64,000 nucleotides of DNA from positions 1,915,658-1,979,657 of the forward strand of contig JAVLUZ010000341.1 in NCBI GenBank assembly GCA_036768485.1. Reading direction: 5' to 3'. Below the pieces are notes generated by a model, which saw only the letters and a list, made by a program, of their open reading frames with translations, did not search any database and was not told the DNA's origin. The position numbers and the translations under genes are program-made. Of this stretch, positions 53,286 to 64,000 are shown piece by piece; within the stretch, counting starts at the first letter, position 1; the number at the start of each line of letters is the position of its first letter. Origin of the DNA: Mermis nigrescens. Lineage: Eukaryota > Nematoda > Enoplea > Mermithida > Mermithidae.

Positions 53286-56200
53286 TGCCAAATTATTTAA
53301 AAGTTGTATTATTTTTCTCTGTAATGTATATTGAATAAATACAATGACAGGAGATCAGAAATTACTTGTGAATTGAATGATGAGAAATTGGTTGTGCAAT
53401 AGCTTAAACAATAAATTTACTGTATATCATTTTTGAATATAGTGTAAAATTTCTGAAATTTTATTTTGAAATTTTTTTTTCTATTGGATGGTGTTAGCTA
53501 GTATACACTCAAGAATGCTTTTATTTTTGCTATCTGCTAATTGTTCTTGAGACATCTGACCTCAAAATTTTTTGTTCCCTTCCCCCTTCCTACCAAACAA
53601 ATAAGATCCTGGATACAGACATGGGTGTTATTATATGTGAATGCTGAATAACTCAGATACCTATATGTGGAAGGGCGGAATCTCTTGTATAACACTGGAT
53701 AATTGATGCCCCTCATTTTTAGTTAATGTCATCAAAAATTGTAAAAAATGTTCTTTTTATCAGAAAGTAGACAACACTTCAATTTAAAACTGAATTCATG
53801 CTTTGTTCCTGTCTGTCAATAAAAATGCGCACTATTTACATACATGCTTAAAGTTGTATCTTAGTGAAAATACAAGTATCTAATAAATTAAATTAAATTG
53901 TCAATCACTTCTGTTGTATGTATCTTAAATTCACTCAAAATACTGATGTTTCATGGTCGAGTTTTATTGCTTTGATATCCTTGGCTTGATGAAGTGGTAC
54001 CCACAATTCTCTGTGTGGAACAACAGATAGCAATAGAAGAACCAAACTTGGAATCACACAAGTCTCTGTAATGGCTCAATTCAAGACATGCATAGCATGA
54101 GAATTTTCAGAAGGGATAAAATTTTTAAGTGTCTTTTTTGCTCACAAAAATGGGTAATTCGCATCAAAAATATCTTTAGGTGTTTCTGACAATGCTCAAT
54201 CTTTCAAGAGCATAAAAAATTCAAAAAATTTAAAAAGAATCAAAAAGTCAAAGAGATAAAAAAAATATAATAAAACCATAAATGGGGGGCAAGGCCACAT
54301 TGTTTTTGCCATAACATGAAGATTTGCTGCTAAAATGTTGACTAGTCTGAGAAAGGGCATTCACGCAAATCAGGAGTTTATAGTGCAATATATATTGTAG
54401 GTAGCAGTAAAAGAGTTACTGCTCTGCTGCAATGCCAGTGAAGCTGATATGCTGCCATGCCTTCTGTTGTGTATCTCTGGGGGAGGAAGGATAGGGGGAT
54501 TGGGAGGATTTCAGGTTTTTGAGATCATTTCACAAGGGTTTTTAAAGGAGAAAAATTGAAATTTCTCAATGCTTGCCCAAAAGACCGCTTATTTCACTTT
54601 ACTCTTCAACTAAGTAAGCATAAATTTATGCCATTTTTGTCTTTCTATGACACTACAGAGTTGCTGAGATACATACCTATTTGTATTCAAAATCTTTGAC
54701 CCCTATCCTAATTTCAGAAGGCCAGCTACGCTCCTGCTGATTAATACCTATATAATAAGAACTTGATGTTAGGCATGCCTGGTTGAAGAGCTTTGTGCAT
54801 GCTTTTGGTGTTTGATTCAATTTTGTTATTCCAATTTCTCAGAAATTGAAATACTTGAGTGATTTTGCAAAGCAGTACTTACTCAGCTACAAAATTTTTG
54901 AATATGATTCAAAGCCAAAATGACCAAAAATCCCTAAGGATTGAAGCCTGTACTGAAAACATACTCTCTGAATAGTTAGCCTCAAAACAGTTCGGAAAAT
55001 ATAGGTACTTCTGATTAATGACACTATTTATTATTCCCCAGAAAACTTATTTGTTAACTTACTTAAAAATTTTTGAGCAATCTTTGCAAATAATGAGAAT
55101 GAGGGTTGGCGTTTGGGGACCTATCTTTTCTACATGTAAAGTATAGTGAGCGACCAAGGACAACAGCCACCATGCTATTCATTTAGTATTTGTTTTTGTG
55201 CAGCATACACATATAAATAAGACAAAATTATAGACCAGCAACTTATTCAAAATTATGCAATGACCGGCTTAAAATTAATTTTTTGCACAAGTTATGCATA
55301 AAACTGAGCAGCAAAGATTAGACATTAATTAGAATGCTTTTACGATAGGAACATCAATGAGATAATTTTTGTTTACAATAAGGCCAAACTGTGATTGGAT
55401 GGAGAGACAGACATAAGCATATAAATGAGGCAAAAATGATATCTTTTTTTGCTAAAAGAATCCCACAAAAATTTCTTCACCTCCTCTCAAGAATATGCGA
55501 TTTATTAAAACTTCCCTAAAGTTGTCTGATAATATGTAGGAAAGATTCTTTTGGAAGCATTGTTAGCTATCTATTTGCCAAAAAGTTCCAAATTTTTGGC
55601 GCTTTGCACCATTATACTCATGTTTTGACTATATTTTGTTCAATTTGTTCTTAAGTTTTTTAAAAATTCCTAATATTATTTTTTTGACCCTGCTTCATGT
55701 AAGAAAAAGCCCCAAAAGCCATTACATATGGAAAAATGGCTAATTTTTGTGCCGCCAAAAAATTTTACATATGGCTTAGTTAGTGTTTGAGATTAAATCC
55801 TCAGATTTCCAAGACATGTATCTTCAAGGTTTGATAATATGATTCTATTGAAGATTATGAATTTTTATTCAGCTAGCAAATAAAGATGATGGCAAAGATT
55901 ATATTCATCCAATATATCAGAAAATTTCATGTTGTGCACAAAGCCCAGGGCAACTATGTTGTGGTTTTGTTGAAATGTACATAATAGGTAGATGCTGGCC
56001 GGCTAGCCACACTTACTGGCTATTTGCTGTACAAATAATATTCATATAATAATCATATGAGCACTCTTAGACTAACAAAATGGAGTTTAATTGAAATAGA
56101 GCTCAAATCTTGTGAAACAGTACTAGGATCAGCCCAAATTTTTAACCGTAGGAAAATTTGACAGTAAAATAAATAGTAAATAAAGCTACAAATGAACAGC

Positions 56201-57318
56201 ATAAAGTGATTAGGTTCCCATCACTGAAATTGTTGAAATGTAATAGTCAAACATGGGCAGGGGCAACATACTCCTTTAAGCAGACAATAAAATCTTTTTT
56301 GAAATTTTGCTTGATCAAATGTCAAAGTTTTAAGGGATCTTGAGGTGGGAAGGGTCTACCAAGTGGCTAAAAACAATGTAGAACATAATTGGCATGTAGA
56401 AATAAATACTCTTAAGCAGCAAAGCATAAAGCTACAGGATATTTCATGAAAAATTCTATCATTCAGACCTAAAACTAGTGGTCATTCTTGTAACTACATT
56501 CTCTATGGATACCTGGGCAATAGCCAAAAGTTCAAAGCCATCAAACTATGGTCTCTCGAAAATTGATTGGTCTCTCATTTGGCTGAAAATATATTTAAAA
56601 AAACAATTTTTTTGATTTCCCACTGTTTTTGCACATTTTTCGAAATCAGCCCATCCAAATGGAGCCTGCGGCCCAATCCCGTTTTCTGTCAGCCATTCCA
56701 TAGACAAGCTGGGATGGGCTATTGCCTTGGTGTGTCTCTATTTACATATGTTCCAAAGTCTTTTTATGTTAGTTACATTATGTGAAATAGACTTTTCTGA
56801 CCAGGAAAACCCTGTAGCAAGATTTAGACTGGAGGGGAAGCATACAAACACTAATATATGTACACTATTATCCATGATTTTCTGTCAGAGGGAGGCAGTA
56901 CATAAAATTTCCCTCAAAGTGTTAAAATTTATTTAAAAAAGCGACTATTATGCTCAAAATAGTGATTTTTGATGTCTTTCAACTGCCAAAACTATTTCTG
57001 ATTTTAAAAAAAAATTACAAATGATTGGAAGTTTTTGTGGGAAATGAAAGGAATTAATTCAGAAATGTTAGGGCACAAAAGCACTAACATATACTCAAGA
57101 AATCATTCTAAGAACTAAAATTCCTTGGCTTGTATATGTACACAGGTACTCTACTGACGAAAAAATAAAGGTTTCAGAGCACCAAGAAAGTCAATAAGAA
57201 CTACAAAGCACAAAGCGCCATACAAATTCACAAAATTGTCATAAAACATGATAAAAATAAATACATATTTATCTCTATTGCAATTTGCATACCATCTTTT
57301 ATGACATGGGGTCCTACT
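53286..57318. other. Long AT-rich non-coding stretch
   Basis: About 4 kb with no supported gene. Frames are short (longest 72 codons at 56567-56785, Phe-rich, no motif). Could be intronic or intergenic host DNA or very old TE sequence. Confidence 0.45.
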
Positions 57319-57552
57319 CATAAGCATGCAGTAAAGAAATCCTGGGGGGGGTGTGTGCAAGATTTTTTGAAGGTCGAATAATGGCCTTTTTAATGGTAGT
57401 GTGGCAAAAAACACCATTTTTTGACATTTTTCATCAAGCACTTTCCATTGGCATCAAAAAATTGCAAAAAACAAAAAAATTTCAAAAATTGAATTTGGGG
57501 GTATTTTGATTTCTAGGGGTGCATACCCCCAAACCCCGCATGCCCAGGTGTG
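57319..57552. mobile_element. hAT-type MITE, family A (diverged)
   Basis: CATAAGCATGCAGTAAAGAAATC at the left, split as CATAAGCATGC then AGTAAAGAAATC; GCCCAGGTGTG at the right; flanks GTCCTACT / ATCCTACT (7 of 8). Confidence 0.8.
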
Positions 57553-59167
<1,615 letters not shown>

Positions 59168-59480
59168 GATAATAACTTTGGACCAGTCATCTTTTCACAC
59201 AAATGAAAAGAACGGATGGTGTCTTACAAAGGCATCTATTCATAAGTTACATAATGTTACCACAAAATAAGCTGTAAATTAGTTACTGTATCCACATTGC
59301 ATGATATAAAAAAGCACAATTGAGAATGCTAGCTTTCTAGAAAACAGCACCCCCATTGATCATTATTAAAGCTTCAGTATTAGCTGTTCAGAGATCCAAC
59401 TTTGTTCAATATTTCCAGTACAATTTTTTTATTGTCATTGTGAAATATTTAGTAAAATATTGATGATTTTGGTGTTTCTT

Positions 59481-60218
59481 AGGATCAAGCCAATACATCT
59501 ACCACCTGAGTGTACAACTGTTATCAATGAAATCAATACTAGTTTTTATGAAGGTACACATGATTTCATTGATTTGAAGACAGTTGGTTGTCATGGAAAA
59601 ACTTGACTAATTATGCAAAATTACATGATTCTGCAAATTACATCATCAATAAGACTCAATGAAATTGCATCTTCTTGTTGGCCTGAAGACCATCACTTGG
59701 AAATTGATATGACAATCAACTTATATCATCAGAAGTTCAGGACAAATAGCAATTACTTCATGATTGGATCACCTAACCTTGCTGTTAACAACAAAATCAT
59801 GGATATGCTCTTCTAGTACAATGCTCTCAGCAGCATGGAAAAGAAAATAGGCGCTGGAAAGCAAACTAGCCTATCAGAAATTTTTAGCTGACTAACAAAA
59901 GGGTTTGAAAAGGTATTGTTTGACAATAGGACTAAAAACTTTATTGCAATTCTGTTAACAAATGCACATAGCTCGATGGAGCTACCAAAATTTGCTTTTA
60001 GGCAACTAAGGAACCTCAAGAATAATTCAAGCCATTATTAAATATTGAAAACATATGTGCATGATATTGTTATTGTCTTATATGACCTGAAATGGATAGC
60101 TCTTGGGCCGAACAGTGATGATGTAAGAATTTTGTCACTGAGTGGTATGCTGTATGTAGATATTGTTGAAAAATGGAGGCAGAAAAGACTGAATGAATTT
60201 ATTTTTACACTAAAGTGA
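59481..60218 (+). pseudogene. Unrecognised pseudogene, one frame with five internal stops
   Basis: 245 codons stay in one frame with protein-like composition, broken only by point stops (TGA/TAG/TGA/TAA type at about 59604, 59814, 59889, 60039) before the last TGA at 60216. No frameshift is needed, unusual in this window. Readable parts: IHLPPECTTVINEINTSF, CWPEDHHLEIDMTINLYHQ, NNKIMDMLF, LTKGFEKVLFDNRTKNFIA, DDVRILSLSGMLYVDIVE. I do not recognise the family. Could be an old transposon or host retrocopy. Confidence 0.45.
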
Positions 60219-60615
60219 CAATTGGAAAAAAGGTACTCATGATTGTCTGAATTGTTGCCCTCTTGTTGAATACCAAAAAATATATTTTAATATGCAATCT
60301 TCAAGCATGATACACTCACTCCAAAATTACCTCATGACTGTTGTAATCCAGTGTTTCTTATTGAACAAAGTGAGTGACTACAATAAGTGCACAGCATGGC
60401 CAATCTGGCGGGTCAACTGTTCTACTTGGAGGGGGTCAAGAACTGAGCCTCTAAGGGCCAAAGTGACCACAAAATTGAGCAAATGCACTAAAATAGCATC
60501 AAAACTGCATCATTACAGTTTTGGATCAATTTTAAGCACATTGGCAGAAAATCTTTAGGTTTTTGCCTCATTTTTTCTAGAAATTTATCCATTTAAAAAT
60601 TCTAAGGGTGAAGAT

Positions 60616-60877
60616 CATACGTGGGCAGCAAGAAAATTCTAGGGGGGATGCAAGATTTTTTGAAGGTAAAAAAATGGCCTTGAAAGTTGTGGTATGGCAA
60701 ATAAAACACCATTTTTTTTATGTTTCATATCAAGCACCATTGGCAACAAAAAATTGAAAAAAAAAAACAAAAAAAAATTTCAAAAATTGAATTCTGGGGT
60801 TGGGGTATTTTGATTTCTGGGCGGGGGGGGGGGTATTTTGGTTTCTGGGGTGGTGCATACCCCCACGCCCAGTTGTA
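60616..60877. mobile_element. hAT-type MITE, family A
   Basis: CATACGTGGGCAGC at the left, GCCCAGTTGTA at the right; G-rich boxes intact, target duplication not preserved. Confidence 0.8.
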
Positions 60878-60885
60878 GTATAGAC

Positions 60886-61153
60886 CAAATGTTGAGCAGC
60901 AAGAAAATCTTGGGGGGAATAAATGCAAGATATTATAAAGGTCAAAAAATGACCTAATAATGATGGTATGGCAAAAAAACCATTTTTATACATTTCTCAT
61001 TGAGCACTATCCATTAATATCAAAAATTGTGAAGAAACAAAAAAATTTAAAAATTTAATTCTGGGAAAGGGTATTTTAATTTCTGGGAGGGGTATTTTGG
61101 TATCTGGGGGAAGGTTGCGTATATCCTTCTCACAAACCCCAAGCCCAGGTGTG
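60886..61153. mobile_element. hAT-type MITE, family A (diverged, adjacent)
   Basis: CAAATGTTGAGCAGC at the left, GCCCAGGTGTG at the right; GTATAGAC on the left and GTAGACTG on the right are only a loose match. Confidence 0.7.
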
Positions 61154-63188
<2,035 letters not shown>

Positions 63189-63620
63189 ACAAGCTACAAG
63201 CTACAAGTAGAAATAGCTATAAGTCCTATAAGTATGTATTGCATAAATATTTACAAGCTACAAGCAACAGGTTACAAGTCCAGACAGCCAATTTATAAGT
63301 CCTACAAGCCAGTTACAAGCATAGGCGGGCGGCACCAAAATTCTGAAGAGGGGGGTGAAAACATTTTCAAAGGTCAAAAAATGATCTTAAAAGTGGTCGT
63401 ATGGCAGAAAATACCATTTTTTGACGTTTTTTATTGCTCACTATTCAATGGCATCAAAAAATTGCTGAAAAAGCAAAAAAAAATTTCAAAATTCGAATTC
63501 AGGGGGGATTTTGATTTCTGTGGAGGATATTTCAACTTCTGGGGTGCATACCCCCAAACCCTCCACGCCCACGTGTGGTTACAAGTCCTACAAGTGTAGT
63601 ACTAGTCATACAAGTTAGCG
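63189..63620. repeat. TACAAG-type short repeats split by a MITE
   Basis: Dispersed TACAAGCTACAAG and TCCTACAAG/TCCTATAAG units before and after the MITE at 63320-63577. Confidence 0.7.
63320..63577. mobile_element. hAT-type MITE, family A
   Basis: CATAGGCGGGCGGC at the left, GCCCACGTGTG at the right; perfect 8-bp duplication GTTACAAG (63312-63319, 63578-63585), although the target itself is repetitive. Confidence 0.82.
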
Positions 63621-64000
63621 TTGCATAAAATATTGTCAGCGCCTTGCAGTAAAAAAGTCATCAACTCTTTTTGAGTTGCTAAAATGCCATTATTGGAAGG
63701 AGAAACATAGGCCTTATTCCAAGAAAGTTCTATGTGGATCATTTTCAACATTGATTTCTAAGGGAGAAAAATGCAAAGCGTGAAAAAAGATCATGATAAT
63801 TGCATCACTCAACATGGTTTTAAGCCGCTTCAAAGGATCAGGATTGCTCTTACATAAGAGACACAATTTGGCCAAATTTCAGGAAAATTGCTGTAGCAAA
63901 ATGGGATTCTAATATTGCTACAGGTGCGGCCAGTAGTACAAAGTCAAAAAATTTCCAAGGTGGAGGAAATTGTCCATGATATCATTGGCCGAAAATCCAT
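63621..64000. other. Non-coding stretch at window end
   Basis: Nothing recognised. Confidence 0.4.

Overview
This window is eukaryotic, AT-rich, intron-scale DNA built almost entirely from transposable elements and simple repeats. There are no bacterial operons, and I see no rRNA, tRNA, CRISPR array or confident host gene. Animal-type mobile elements (a Maverick/Polinton, ZMYM1-like hAT, piggyBac-like, Ty3-like LTR elements) and common TACCTA/GTACAT-type simple repeats suggest an invertebrate metazoan; I cannot name the species.

Layout. 0.5-6.0 kb: decayed Ty3/gypsy-like LTR element (protease end, RT, RNase H, integrase, an unrecognised 3' ORF, purine tract and 3' LTR), with part of a second copy at 16.2-17.65 kb. 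6.7-8.6 kb: degenerate satellite with GTGTAAAG/TTTACAC motifs. 9.2-15.6 kb: a compound palindrome, a 173-bp-arm hairpin, a minisatellite, a foldback element and a duplication. 15.7-37.2 kb: hAT-type MITEs with 8-bp target duplications, two hAT transposase relics, a piggyBac-like element inside a 360-bp satellite, and a possible gag relic. 37.7-39.7 kb: broken Ty3-like gag. 39.7-49.8 kb: a 10-kb Maverick/Polinton. 50.4-52.5 kb: remnants of a second Polinton-like end carrying two membrane-glycoprotein relics. 53-64 kb: mostly unannotatable AT-rich sequence with MITEs, (TG)n and (TA)n tracts and one unrecognised pseudogene.

The Polinton is the main interest. It has ~950-bp terminal inverted repeats and recognisable genes for integrase, packaging ATPase, two small conserved virion-type proteins, a pVI-like protein, double-jelly-roll major capsid protein, adenain-like protease, and penton-type minor capsid protein. 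It keeps only the N-terminal part of protein-primed PolB, and the far end of that fragment lies inside both inverted repeats. Unexpectedly it also encodes a TATA-binding-protein homologue (43628-44134, minus strand) covering both TBP repeats. Eleven of its thirteen genes have an extended TATA box, close to TCTATAAATACT, 31-46 bp before the start codon; in several cases it is embedded in the 3' end of the preceding gene. I infer a virus-like element carrying its own promoter-recognition factor and a matching promoter set. Most genes in this copy have frameshifts or stops, so the copy is probably inactive; the protease ORF and three small ORFs are uninterrupted.
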